A stretch of 64,000 nucleotides of DNA from Bradyrhizobium amphicarpaeae. GTDB lineage: Bacteria; Pseudomonadota; Alphaproteobacteria; Rhizobiales; Xanthobacteraceae. The notes below the pieces were generated by a model, which had not been told where the DNA came from, ran no database searches, and worked only from the letters and a program-made list of their open reading frames with translations. The first letter of the stretch is position 1; the number at the start of each line of letters is the position of its first letter. Shown here one piece after another: positions 36,939 to 45,510 of the stretch. The stretch covers positions 5,858,001 through 5,922,000 of the forward strand of contig NZ_CP029426.2 in assembly GCF_002266435.3 (NCBI RefSeq). Direction: 5' to 3'. Made by a program: the position numbers and the translations under genes.

Positions 36939-37789
36939 TGCGTTCGATGCTGTTCGTGCCGGGCGATTCCCCGCGCAAATTCGAGAAGGCGAGCGAAGGC
37001 AAGGCCGACGCGCTGATCATCGATCTCGAGGATTCCGTCGTCACCGAGAAGAAGGAAGAGGCGCGCGGGCTGACGCTGACCATGCTGAAGGGCCGCCCCG
37101 GTCGGCACCAGCTCTATGTCCGCGTCAACGCGCTCGACACCGGCATGACGCTCGCCGATCTCGCGGCGGTGATGCCCGGCAGGCCCGACGGCATCGTGCT
37201 GCCCAAATCGCAAGGCGGCGACGACGTGCGCCAGGTCGCAACCTGGCTCGAAGCCCTGGAAGCGGCGGCCGGCATCGCGATCGGCACCACCCGCATCGTC
37301 TGCGTCGCGACGGAGACGGCAAGCTCGATCTTCGGCCTCGGCAGCTATAAGAACTGCTCCCCTCGCCTCGCCGGCCTGATGTGGGGCGCGGAAGACCTCT
37401 CGGCCTCGCTCGGCGCCACCGAGAAGGCGTCGGGCGGTGTGTTCCACAGCCCTTACCGTCTCGCGCGCGATCTCTGCCTGATGGCGGCGGCCGCAGCCGA
37501 GGTTGCGCCGATCGACACCGTCTATACCGACATCGACAACCTCACAGGTCTCGAGCAGGAGACACGCGCGGCGCGGCGCGACGGTTTTTCGGCCAAGGCG
37601 CTGATCCATCCGAAGCACGTCGATGTCGTCAACGCCGCGTTCGCGCCGACGGAAGCCGAGCGGACCTGGGCGGAAAAGGTGATCGCGGCGTTCGCGAGCA
37701 ATCCCAATTCCGGCACGCTGCGGCTCGACGGCCAGATGATCGACAAGCCACATCTTCGTGCCGCAAAGAAGATCCTCGGCCAGCCCTAG
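36938..37789 (+). CDS. HpcH/HpaI aldolase family CoA-ester lyase (CitE/citramalyl-CoA lyase-like)
   Basis: A 283-residue CitE-type lyase. The start MRSMLFVPGDSPRKFEKASE is typical. Metal and substrate residues lie in IIDLEDSVV, RVNALDT and MWGAEDLSASLG, and KALIHPKHVDVVN contains the usual end of the active site. Such enzymes split citramalyl-CoA or malyl-CoA to acetyl-CoA plus pyruvate or glyoxylate. The start ATG overlaps the MaoC stop. With a CoA-transferase and hydratase before it, (S)-citramalyl-CoA cleavage is the best guess. Confidence 0.88.
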   Translation: MRSMLFVPGDSPRKFEKASEGKADALIIDLEDSVVTEKKEEARGLTLTMLKGRPGRHQLYVRVNALDTGMTLADLAAVMPGRPDGIVLPKSQGGDDVRQVATWLEALEAAAGIAIGTTRIVCVATETASSIFGLGSYKNCSPRLAGLMWGAEDLSASLGATEKASGGVFHSPYRLARDLCLMAAAAAEVAPIDTVYTDIDNLTGLEQETRAARRDGFSAKALIHPKHVDVVNAAFAPTEAERTWAEKVIAAFASNPNSGTLRLDGQMIDKPHLRAAKKILGQP

Positions 37790-37811
37790 AGAAGCAGGAC
37801 GCAACGCCACC

Positions 37812-38552
37812 ATGATCGTTCGCCAAGCCGCAAACGTCCTGGAGATCATGGAATTCTTCGCGCAAGTGAAGAAGCCGGCGACGCTTGCGGAGATCGCCGA
37901 TCATTTCGGCTGGCCGCGTTCCTCGACCTTCAACCTGCTCGCGACGCTGTCGGAGAAGGGCTATCTCTATGAGCCGCGGCCACGCGCCGGCTTCTATCCG
38001 ACGCCGCGATGGCTCGCCATGGCGCGGATGATCTCCGAGGTCGAGCCGCTGCCGCCCTGGACGCATCAATTGATTACCGATCTCTCCGCCGAGACCGGCG
38101 AGACCGCATCGATCGTGGCGCCGGCCGGCGTGATGGCGGTGTTCATCGACGTGGTCGAATCCCAGGCTGCGATCCGCTATTTCGCCACCATCGGGCACCG
38201 GGTGCCGATCCACGCCACCGCCAGCGGCCGCGCGCTGCTACTGCAATATTCGCCGGAGGAGCGCGACTCGGTCTATCGCAAGATCGAGTTCAAGCAGTAC
38301 GGCGCATCGACGCCGATCAGCATCGAGGCGGTGGAGACCGAGCTGCGCAACTCGATCGCGCGCGGCTATTGCCAGAGCTTTGCCGATTACAGCCGCGATC
38401 TCGCCGGCGCCGCGATCCCGCTGCCGATCGGCGACCGGCGGCTGTCCGTCGTCGTCGCCGGGCCGGAATTCCGCATCGGCCCGAAGGTGGCGGAAGTTGC
38501 CGCCCTGATCGCGCGGACCGTCGACAGGCTGCGGCCGAAGGCAGCGGCGTAG
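37812..38552 (+). CDS. IclR-family transcriptional regulator
   Basis: A 246-residue IclR-type protein: N-terminal winged helix (about 1-65, TLAEIADHFGWPRSSTFNLLATL) and C-terminal effector-binding domain (about 75-245, with GHRVPIHATASGRALL and FAGAA-like DLAGAAIPLP). The frame is open 18 codons upstream in the end of the lyase gene; the ATG at 37812 was taken at the domain start. As the last gene of the rightward operon it probably controls the divergent C5-acid operons, with the palindrome at 35145 a candidate operator. Confidence 0.9.
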   Translation: MIVRQAANVLEIMEFFAQVKKPATLAEIADHFGWPRSSTFNLLATLSEKGYLYEPRPRAGFYPTPRWLAMARMISEVEPLPPWTHQLITDLSAETGETASIVAPAGVMAVFIDVVESQAAIRYFATIGHRVPIHATASGRALLLQYSPEERDSVYRKIEFKQYGASTPISIEAVETELRNSIARGYCQSFADYSRDLAGAAIPLPIGDRRLSVVVAGPEFRIGPKVAEVAALIARTVDRLRPKAAA

Positions 38553-38592
38553 GCCAATCGCATATGACTTTTCGGATGGGCCTGGGCAAGCG

Positions 38593-38760
38593 CCTCGTCC
38601 TTCGAGACGACCGCGGAGCTTGTCATCGGGCCGCGCTTTGCGCGGACCCGGTGGCGGTCCCTCAGGATGAGGCTGAGTTGCAGTCGTGTCCGCTGAAATG
38701 GCCGCAGCAGACTCCGTCCTCATCCCGAGGGCCCGCCGCAGACGGGCGTCTCGAAGGATG
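38593..38760. repeat. Imperfect palindromic repeat (CCTCGTCCTTCGAGACG type)
   Basis: CGTCCTTCGAGACG (38596-38609) pairs with CGTCTCGAAGGATG (38747-38760). Inner segments (TCAGGATGAGG and TCCTCATCCCGAGG) also pair, giving a long cruciform-like structure. It fills most of the 280-bp spacer between the convergent IclR and FAH-family genes. This type is familiar from Bradyrhizobium intergenic regions. No gene was seen in the spacer. Confidence 0.7.
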
Positions 38761-38832
38761 GCTACGGGCGAGAGTCCCGCCACGGGTCCTCATCTGCGAT
38801 TGCCCTGCCCTCCAGGGGCGAGGCGAAGGCGA

Positions 38833-39624
38833 TCAGACGATCTTGATCGACATGTCCGGCAAGCCCTCGAGCTTGCACAGCAGCACGTCGCCCTTGACGA
38901 CGGGACCGACATTCTCCGGCGTGCCGGAATAGATGATGTCGCCGGCTTTCAGCTCGAACGCTTCCGACAGCTTTGCGATCTGCTCGGCCACGCTCCAGAT
39001 CATCTTGCTGAGGTCCGAGCTCTGCTTCACCGTGCCGTTGATCGCCAGCGAAATGGCGCCCTTCTCGAAATGGCCGGTCTTGCTCGCCGGGTGGATCGGA
39101 CCGAGCACCGCGGCGTGATCGAAGCTCTTGCCGATCTCCCATGGCTTCTTCTCGGCGGCCATGCCGTTCTGGAGATCGCGCCGGGTCATGTCGAGGCCGA
39201 GCGCGTAGCCATAGACGTGGTCGAGCGCCTTATCGGCCGAGATGTTGGTGCCGCCTGACTTCAGCGCGGCGACCAGCTCGACCTCGTGATGATAGTTCTT
39301 GGTCAGTGACGGATAGGGATGATCGGCGACCTCGCCGGTCGCGACATTCTGGATCGCGTCGGTCGGCTTCTGGAAGAAGAACGGCGGCTCGCGGTTCGGA
39401 TCCGAGCCCCGCTCGATGGCGTGCGCGGCGTAGTTCCGCCCGATGCAGTAGATGCGGCGGACCTGGAACACCTGGCTTTCGCCGACGATCGGGATCGTCA
39501 CCATCGGCACCGGAAAGATCGGCTTCTGTCCGGCCTGCGCCGCGGCGGGCGCCGCTTCGGCCATGCCCGCCGCGGTCATCACGGCTGCGGCAGTGAGCAC
39601 GTCACGTCGAGACGTCTTCGTCAT
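38833..39624 (-). CDS. Fumarylacetoacetate hydrolase family protein with Tat-like signal
   Basis: The 263-residue product has the FAH fold from about residue 55: RIYCIGRNYAAHA, FFFQKPTDAI, HHEVELVAAL with the metal-binding Glu pair, GLDMTRRDLQ with the metal Asp, and the C-terminal GDIIYSGTPENVGPV. FAH enzymes cleave or decarboxylate beta-keto and fumaryl acids. Unusually, it starts MTKTSRRDVLTAAAVMTAAG, a twin-arginine signal followed by an Ala-rich stretch, suggesting export. The ATG at 39624 is preceded by an A-rich AGGGAAAAAAG. It stands alone, facing away from the ABC operon. Confidence 0.88.
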   Translation of the reverse strand: MTKTSRRDVLTAAAVMTAAGMAEAAPAAAQAGQKPIFPVPMVTIPIVGESQVFQVRRIYCIGRNYAAHAIERGSDPNREPPFFFQKPTDAIQNVATGEVADHPYPSLTKNYHHEVELVAALKSGGTNISADKALDHVYGYALGLDMTRRDLQNGMAAEKKPWEIGKSFDHAAVLGPIHPASKTGHFEKGAISLAINGTVKQSSDLSKMIWSVAEQIAKLSEAFELKAGDIIYSGTPENVGPVVKGDVLLCKLEGLPDMSIKIV

Positions 39625-39832
39625 GGTTCTTTTTTCCCTGGCTTGGGGATTCGTTTCCTCAGAGGCGTTCTTAGGACCAAACGGTCGGCAGGCCAATGGC
39701 CGGTCGGCTACGCCTTAAGTCGAGACGCTCGACATCAGGATTTCAGCTCCTTGCCGCCGAAATGTCGGACAGCTAGCCGGCGGGTCACACGCCATCGTCG
39801 AACCAAGCCACGTCCTCTTATTCGCCATTGAC

Positions 39833-39857
39833 AAATTAGTTTGCTTATATCTAATTT
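39833..39857. promoter_or_regulatory. Inverted repeat AAATTAG-N11-CTAATTT over a TTGACA promoter
   Basis: TTGACA (39828-39833 region) overlaps the left arm AAATTAG (39833-39839); the right arm CTAATTT is 39851-39857. The symmetric site lies across the predicted -35 to -10 region, 53 bases before the ATG of the binding-protein gene, the position expected of a repressor operator. The IclR protein at 42944 in the same operon is a candidate ligand. The rest of the 285-bp spacer holds nothing recognised. Confidence 0.5.
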
Positions 39858-39909
39858 ACCTCCGAACCAGCCAGCCGCGCCAAGCGGCCAATAAACAGAG
39901 GGAACAACC

Positions 39910-41124
39910 ATGAGAGGGCATCTCGCCTGCGCCATGCTCGCGACCATGACTTCGGCTGCCATGATCACAGCGGCCACCGCGCAAGTCTCCGATGACGCGG
40001 TGCGGATCGGCGTGTTGACGGATCTGTCGAGCTGGGGCCGCGACAATTCAGGGCCGGGCTCGGTCGAGGCTGCCAAAATGGCGGTGGAGGAGTTCGGCCC
40101 GACCGTGCTCGGCAAGCCGATCGAGATCATCAGCGCCGATCACCAGATGAAGACCGACGTCGGCGTGCAGATCGTGCGCGGCTGGTTCGACAACGGCAAG
40201 GTCGATGCCGTCGTCGACATCCCGAATTCCGGCATCGCGATCGCCGTGCACAACATGGTGCGCGAGCGCAACAAGATCGCGCTGCTCTCCGGTCCCGGCG
40301 CGAGCTCGCTGACCGACGAGCTGTGCAGCCCGAACACCGTGCATTTCACCTATGACACCTACGCGCTGTCGAAGGTGACGGCGTCCGCCGTGATCAAGGA
40401 AGGCGGCAAGTCCTGGTACTTCATCACGGCGGATTACGCTTTCGGCCAGCAGCTCGAAAAGGACGCCACGCGCTTCGTCAACGAGATGGGCGGCAAGGTG
40501 CTCGGCGGCGTCAAGCATCCGACAAATACTGCGGACTTCTCCTCCTTTGCGCTGCAGGCGCAAAGCTCCAAGGCCGACGTCGTCGCCTTCGCCAATGCCG
40601 GCCAGGACACCGACAACGCCATCAAGCAGTCCGGCGAGTTCGGCCTCGTCCAGGGCGGCCAGAAGCTCGTCGGCCTCCTGATGTTCGACACCGACGTGCA
40701 CGCGATCGGCCTCAAGGCCGCGCAGGGCACCTATATGACCACGGCCTCCTACTGGAACATGGACGAGGCGACGCGCGCCTGGTCCAAGAAATTCTACGAG
40801 CGTACCAAGGTGATGCCGACCATGATCCAGACCGGCGTCTACGGCTCGGTGCTGCATTATCTCAAGGCCATCAAGGCCGCCGGCACCGACGATTCCGCCA
40901 AGGTGATGGCCAAGATGCGCGAGCTGCCGATCGAGGATACATTCGTCCACGGCGGCAAGTTGCGCGAGGACGGCCGCGTCATCCGCGACATGTATCTCGC
41001 CAAGGTGAAGTCGCCCGAGCAGTCGAAGGAACCCTGGGATTATCTGGACATCGTCAAGACCGTGAAGGGCGAGGACGCCTTCCGACCGGTCTCCGAGTCC
41101 AAATGTCCGCTCCTGAAGAAGTGA
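39910..41124 (+). CDS. ABC transporter substrate-binding protein, branched-chain amino acid type
   Basis: A 404-residue periplasmic-binding protein of the Leu/Ile/Val type with a signal peptide (MRGHLACAMLATMTSAAMIT, cleavage near ATA-QVS). Family patterns include IGVLTDLSSWGRDNSGPGSV, SADHQMKTDVG and YFITADYAFGQQLE. A GAGGGAAC site precedes the ATG. No ATPase or permease gene is beside it, so it must use a transporter elsewhere or be a sensor component. The flavoprotein follows after 7 bases, which suggests the ligand is a substrate of that enzyme, such as an aromatic or small organic acid. Confidence 0.9.
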   Translation: MRGHLACAMLATMTSAAMITAATAQVSDDAVRIGVLTDLSSWGRDNSGPGSVEAAKMAVEEFGPTVLGKPIEIISADHQMKTDVGVQIVRGWFDNGKVDAVVDIPNSGIAIAVHNMVRERNKIALLSGPGASSLTDELCSPNTVHFTYDTYALSKVTASAVIKEGGKSWYFITADYAFGQQLEKDATRFVNEMGGKVLGGVKHPTNTADFSSFALQAQSSKADVVAFANAGQDTDNAIKQSGEFGLVQGGQKLVGLLMFDTDVHAIGLKAAQGTYMTTASYWNMDEATRAWSKKFYERTKVMPTMIQTGVYGSVLHYLKAIKAAGTDDSAKVMAKMRELPIEDTFVHGGKLREDGRVIRDMYLAKVKSPEQSKEPWDYLDIVKTVKGEDAFRPVSESKCPLLKK

Positions 41125-41131
41125 GGCTGAG

Positions 41132-42865
41132 ATGACCGGCAACGAGCATAGCGCAATTGAGACTTACGAGTGCGACGTGCTCGTGGCCGGATCGGGTTGC
41201 TCCGGCATGTCGGCCGCGATCACCGCGGCCTCTCGCGGCCTGAAAGTGCTGATCGTCGAGAAGGAGCCGCGCTTCGGCGGCACCACCGCCCGCTCCGGCG
41301 GGTGGCTGTGGATCCCCGGCACGTCGCTGGCGAAGGCCTACGGCATCGCCGAAACGCCGGAACAGGCCCGCACCTATCTGCGGCATGAGGCCGGCAACAA
41401 TTACGACGCCGCGCGCGTCGATGCATTCCTCAGCGCCGGTCCCGAGGCCGTGGATTTCTTCACCAGCAAGACGGCGCTGCGTTTCGACATGCCGCTGGTG
41501 TTTCCCGACTATCACGCAGAAGCGCCCGGAGGCGCGCAAGGCGGCCGCTCCATGGTGACGCGCCCGTTCGACGGCCGCGAACTTGGCGACCTCGTCAAGA
41601 CGCTGGGCATGCCGCTGCCCGAGCTCACCGTGTTCGGCATGATGCTGGGAAGCGGCAAGGAGATCATCCATTTCATGCGGGTGACGAAGTCGCTGACCTC
41701 GGCGGCTTACGTGGCCAAGCGCCTGTCGCGGCATCTGATGGACGTGCTGCGCTACGGCCGCGGCATGACGTTGACAAACGGCAATGCGCTCGCCGGGCGC
41801 CTGGCGAAATCCGCGCTGGACCTCAAGATTCCGATGTGGCTGTCCTCGCCGGTGCGCGAGTTGACGGTCGAGAACGGCGCGGTGACCGGCGCCATCGTCT
41901 CGCGCGAGGGACGCGAGGTGCGCGTCCGCACGCGGCAGGGCGTCGTGCTGGCCTGCGGCGGCTTCCCGCACGACGTCGAACGGCGCAGAAAAATGTTTCC
42001 GCACGCGCCGACCGGCAACGAGCATTTCTCGCCGGGGCCATCAGGCAATACCGGCGATGGATTGCGCCTGGCGGAATCCGCCGGCGGGCATGTCGAGGAT
42101 CGCCTGCCGAACGCGGCCGCCTGGGTGCCGGTGTCGCTGACCACGCGCAAGGACGGTTCGAAGGGCGTGATGCCGCATTTCATCGACCGCGCCAAGCCCG
42201 GCGTGATCGCCGTGATGCGCGACGGCCGGCGCTTTGCCAATGAGGGCAATTCCTATCACGACTTCGTTCAGGCCATGATCAAGGCATCGAAACCCGGCGA
42301 GGAGATCGCCGCCTATCTCGTCTGCGATCACCCAACGCTGCGCAAATACGGCCTCGGCTGCGTGCCGCCCTTCCCGATGCCGCTGGGTCATCACTTGAAG
42401 ACCGGCTACCTCATGCGCGGCGATACGCTGGAGGCGCTGGCGGCAAAGGCCGGCATCGATGCCAACGCCTTCGTGGAGACCGTCAGGCAGTTCAATACGA
42501 CCGCGCCGTTGGGCCATGACGCGGCTTTCGGCAAGGGCTCGAAGGCCTATAACCGTTACCAGGGCGACGCCATGCATGGCCCCAACCCCTGTATCGCGCC
42601 GATCGAGAACGGGCCGTTCTATGCCATCAAGATGGTGGTCGGCGATCTCGGCACCTATGCCGGCATCGTCACCGACGAGAACGCGCGGGCGCTCGACGCC
42701 GAGGGCCGGGTCATTCCCGGGCTCTATGCCGCCGGCAACGACATGGCGAGCATCATGGGCGGCAACTATCCCGGCGCCGGGATCACGCTTGGGCCGGCGC
42801 TGACCTTTGGCTACATTGCCGGTCGTCATCTCGCCGACAGCGCCGCCAAGCGCGACGCGGCATAG
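41132..42865 (+). CDS. FAD-dependent oxidoreductase (fumarate reductase/ketosteroid dehydrogenase-like)
   Basis: The 577 residues form a flavoprotein of the succinate dehydrogenase/3-ketosteroid delta-1-dehydrogenase superfamily. The dinucleotide-binding motif is VLVAGSGCSGMSAAITAASR, followed by EKEPRFGGTTARSGGWLW. The C-terminal FAD motif is AAGNDMASIMGGNYPGAG. It should reduce or desaturate a C=C bond adjacent to a carbonyl; the substrate is not evident. It lies 7 bases after the binding-protein gene and its stop overlaps a palindromic repeat. IclR follows 78 bases later. Confidence 0.9.
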   Translation: MTGNEHSAIETYECDVLVAGSGCSGMSAAITAASRGLKVLIVEKEPRFGGTTARSGGWLWIPGTSLAKAYGIAETPEQARTYLRHEAGNNYDAARVDAFLSAGPEAVDFFTSKTALRFDMPLVFPDYHAEAPGGAQGGRSMVTRPFDGRELGDLVKTLGMPLPELTVFGMMLGSGKEIIHFMRVTKSLTSAAYVAKRLSRHLMDVLRYGRGMTLTNGNALAGRLAKSALDLKIPMWLSSPVRELTVENGAVTGAIVSREGREVRVRTRQGVVLACGGFPHDVERRRKMFPHAPTGNEHFSPGPSGNTGDGLRLAESAGGHVEDRLPNAAAWVPVSLTTRKDGSKGVMPHFIDRAKPGVIAVMRDGRRFANEGNSYHDFVQAMIKASKPGEEIAAYLVCDHPTLRKYGLGCVPPFPMPLGHHLKTGYLMRGDTLEALAAKAGIDANAFVETVRQFNTTAPLGHDAAFGKGSKAYNRYQGDAMHGPNPCIAPIENGPFYAIKMVVGDLGTYAGIVTDENARALDAEGRVIPGLYAAGNDMASIMGGNYPGAGITLGPALTFGYIAGRHLADSAAKRDAA

Positions 42866-42913
42866 AGCATGATCCGGAAAAGTGTGTAGCGGTTTTCCGA
42901 AGAGATCATGCTC
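42865..42913. repeat. Palindromic repeat (GAGCATGATCCGGAAAA type)
   Basis: GAGCATGATC at 42865-42874 pairs with GATCATGCTC at 42904-42913, and CGGAAAA pairs with TTTTCCG inside. This short hairpin family is frequent in Rhizobiales genomes. Its first base is the last base of the flavoprotein stop codon. It separates that gene from the downstream IclR gene and may weaken or stop read-through. Confidence 0.85.
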
Positions 42914-42943
42914 AAACAAGAACTATAGCCGAATCGGAGGCGC

Positions 42944-43738
42944 ATGAGCAGAGAGAGCCGCGGCATCCAGTCGATCGAGGTCGGCGGAGAACTGCTCCGG
43001 GCGCTGGCCCGCAGCGGCGAGCCGATGATGCTGCGCGATCTCGCCCGCGAGGCCGGCATGTCGCCGGCCAAGGCGCACCCTTATCTCGCCAGCTTCTCCC
43101 GCATCGGGCTGATCGAGCAGGACGAGACCACCGGTCGTTACGAGATCGGCGCGCTGGCGCTGGAGCTCGGCCTGATCAGCCTGCGCCGCCTCTCCGGCGT
43201 CCGTATCGCAAGGCCGAAGATCGCCGCGCTCGCGAGCCAGATCGGACACGCCGTGTCTCTCGCCGTGTGGGGCACGCACGGCCCGACCGTGGTGCAGCTC
43301 GAAGAGCCGGCCCAGCCCGTCCACATCGTCATGCGCGCGGGCTCCGTAATGGCGCTGCTCGAGACCGCAACCGGCCGGGCCTTTGCGGCCTTCCTGCCGG
43401 AAAAGACGATCACCGCCGCGCTCGAGAGCGGGCTCGATCGTCACGGCGTCGGCTACAATCCGAAGCGCACCGTGAAGGGCGCCAAGCTCGCCGAAATGCT
43501 CACGGAGGTCCGCAAGCACGGCCTCGCCCGCGCGCTCGGCGATCCCCTGCCGGGCGTCAACGCGTTCTCGGCGCCGGTGTTCGATCATTCCGGCCATGTC
43601 GCGCTGGTCATCACCGCAATGGGCCCGGAAGGCACGTTCGATGCGCGCTGGGACAGCCCGATCGCGCATGCGCTGCGCGATTGTGCCGCCGGGATTTCGA
43701 AGCGGCTGGGCTACGGCATGGCGGTTGCGGCGGAGTGA
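42944..43738 (+). CDS. IclR-family transcriptional regulator
   Basis: A 264-residue IclR-type regulator. The N-terminal winged helix (about 5-70) has LLRALARSGEPMMLRDLARE and MSPAKAHPYLASF as its recognition region; the effector domain (about 80-260) has GHAVSLAVWGTHGP and RAGSVMALLETATGRAF. GGAGG precedes the ATG. It lies downstream of the orphan binding protein and flavoprotein and probably controls them, perhaps through the inverted repeat at 39833. It is convergent with the SDR gene, with 5 bases between stops. Confidence 0.9.
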   Translation: MSRESRGIQSIEVGGELLRALARSGEPMMLRDLAREAGMSPAKAHPYLASFSRIGLIEQDETTGRYEIGALALELGLISLRRLSGVRIARPKIAALASQIGHAVSLAVWGTHGPTVVQLEEPAQPVHIVMRAGSVMALLETATGRAFAAFLPEKTITAALESGLDRHGVGYNPKRTVKGAKLAEMLTEVRKHGLARALGDPLPGVNAFSAPVFDHSGHVALVITAMGPEGTFDARWDSPIAHALRDCAAGISKRLGYGMAVAAE

Positions 43739-43743
43739 GCCCC

Positions 43744-44523
43744 CTACCTCTCCTTCACCGGCACCGTGTAATTCAGAACCAATCGCCCGCCATCCGGATA
43801 GATCGTCTGGCCCGTGATGTAGGACGCATCGTCGCTCGCCAGGAACGCAACGACGGACGCGACCTCGCTCGGCTCGCCGCCGCGGCCGGCGGGCGTCCGT
43901 GACATCACGGTCTTGCGGGCGTCCTCGGAGGTGTAGATCGACGACGCCACCATGTCGGTCAGGATCGTGCCCGGGCCGACCGCGACGACGCGGATGTCGT
44001 GCGGGGCGAGCGCGACGGCGGCGACCGACGTCAGTTGCTTCATGCCGCCCTTGGACATCGCGTAGGTCGCAAGCGCCGGGATCGCCAGCAGCGCATTCAC
44101 GGAGGACATGTTGATGATGACCCCGCCACCGCCTTGCGCGATCATCTGCCTAGCCGCCGCCTGGACGCCGAAGAACGCGCCCTTCAGATTGATGCCGATG
44201 ATCTCGTCGAACTCCTCCTCCGTGATCTCCAGGATGTCCCGGTTGCGAGCGACGCCGGCATTGTTGACCATGATGTCGAGCCGGCCGAATTCCTTCACGG
44301 CGGTGGCGACGAGCCGGTCGACGTCGGCGCGCCTGGCGACGTTGCCGACGACGGTGCGCAAGGCGTCCGCATGTCCGAGCTCGGCCGCCGTCGCGGCGAG
44401 GCTCTCGGCATCGACGTCCGAGATCACGATCTTGACGCCGTCGTCCAAAAATCTTTTCGCGCAGGCCTTGCCGATGCCGCGCGCCGCGCCGGTGATGGCG
44501 GCGACTTTGCCAGATAGCTTCAT
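43744..44523 (-). CDS. SDR-family NAD(P)-dependent oxidoreductase
   Basis: A classical short-chain dehydrogenase of 259 residues: cofactor motif TGAARGIG (residues 11-18), NNAG (about 87), Ser in INMSSVNA, catalytic YAMSK and the C-terminal GQTIYPDGGRLVL. An Asp after the second strand (ISDVDAE) favours NAD(H). GGAGTG stands before the ATG. The substrate is unknown. It lies downstream of a palindromic repeat after the GntR gene, so it may or may not share the upstream operon. Confidence 0.92.
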   Translation of the reverse strand: MKLSGKVAAITGAARGIGKACAKRFLDDGVKIVISDVDAESLAATAAELGHADALRTVVGNVARRADVDRLVATAVKEFGRLDIMVNNAGVARNRDILEITEEEFDEIIGINLKGAFFGVQAAARQMIAQGGGGVIINMSSVNALLAIPALATYAMSKGGMKQLTSVAAVALAPHDIRVVAVGPGTILTDMVASSIYTSEDARKTVMSRTPAGRGGEPSEVASVVAFLASDDASYITGQTIYPDGGRLVLNYTVPVKER

Positions 44524-44544
44524 AGTTCACTCCAGAATGCTGTG

Positions 44545-44686
44545 CCCTCTCCCCTTGTGGGCGAGGGCATCACCGAAGGAAGATGCGAACCGGGGTGAGG
44601 GATTTTCTCCGCGTACGTACCGCATTCGCGGACACATACCCCTCATCCGGCGCTTCGCGCCACCTTCTCCCACAAGAGGAGAAGGA
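44545..44686. repeat. Palindromic repeat (CCCTCTCCCCTTGTGGG type)
   Basis: CCCTCTCCCCTTGTGGG at 44545-44561 and its complement-like CCTTCTCCCACAAGAGGAG (44663-44681) flank a middle with CATCCGG / CGCTTCGCG segments. The arms can pair across about 140 bases. This family is well known in Bradyrhizobium and related genomes. It lies between the GntR and SDR genes and fills most of the 174-bp spacer. Confidence 0.8.
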
Positions 44687-44697
44687 ACAAGAGAACC

Positions 44698-45402
44698 TCA
44701 ATTCGCCGTCGACCGCGTTGCCGCCGGCATGTAAATCTGCGCGTAGCCTTCCTTGATCGCCGCGGTGATGCGGTCGAGGCGGCGGTCGATGTGCTTCTCC
44801 AGCACGGAGACGCAAATCCCCTCGTCGCGGGCCTTGAGGCCTTCGACCACGGCGCGGTGCTCGCCTTGGGTGTTGGAGCGGTTGACGCGGTCCATATCGA
44901 TCCAGCGCACGAAGCGGATGCGGGCGTTGACGTTGCGCAGCACGCGCAGCATCTCGGCATCGCCGGACATTGCCATCAGCCGCTCGTGAAAGGCCTCGTC
45001 GAGTTCGACCTGCTCCGGCGAGGAGCGCTCGCCGGGATCGGGGCCGGTGGCTTCGAGGAATTTCAGCAGCGAATCGATGTCCTCGTCCCTGGCGCGCTTG
45101 ATGGCGAGGCGGATCGAGGCGATTTCGATCGCCTTGCGCAACTCGTAGAGATCGAAGATCTCGCGCGCGTCGAGCTCGCGGCAGAAGAAGCCCTTGCCCG
45201 GTGTGAAGCGCAGGAACCCCTCGGTGTTGAGACGGTTGAGCGCCTCGCGCAGCGGCGTACGGCTGACGCCGAGGCGTTTGGCGAGCTCGCCTTCGTTGAG
45301 CCGCTCGCCCGGCTTGAACGCGTAGCTCACGGCCATCGCCTTGAGCTGTTCGTAGACACGATCGACGATGCTGTCGGAAGCCAGTTCCACGTTACTGTTC
45401 AC
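44698..45402 (-). CDS. GntR-family (FadR/FCD) transcriptional regulator
   Basis: A 234-residue regulator starting at GTG. The N-terminal winged helix (about 10-75) has YAFKPGERLNEGELAKRLGV and SRTPLREALNRLNTEG; the FCD domain (about 85-220) has ELRKAIEIASIRLA and the metal-binding Asp/His pattern ELDEAFHERLMAMSG. The ribosome-binding site is weak. Its location 108 bases downstream of the racemase-DadA-ThDP enzyme operon, on the same strand, makes it the likely regulator of that operon. No clear GntR-type operator was found nearby. Confidence 0.9.
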   Translation of the reverse strand: MNSNVELASDSIVDRVYEQLKAMAVSYAFKPGERLNEGELAKRLGVSRTPLREALNRLNTEGFLRFTPGKGFFCRELDAREIFDLYELRKAIEIASIRLAIKRARDEDIDSLLKFLEATGPDPGERSSPEQVELDEAFHERLMAMSGDAEMLRVLRNVNARIRFVRWIDMDRVNRSNTQGEHRAVVEGLKARDEGICVSVLEKHIDRRLDRITAAIKEGYAQIYMPAATRSTAN

Positions 45403-45510
45403 AGGTTGTATTTGCGATCAACACAGCCGACTATAGGAGGGACGCGGGCGCGATGGCAATGCGCGAGGCAGCGCTGGCAGAAGTTGTTCAAGCCTTTGCG
45501 ACGATCGGAA

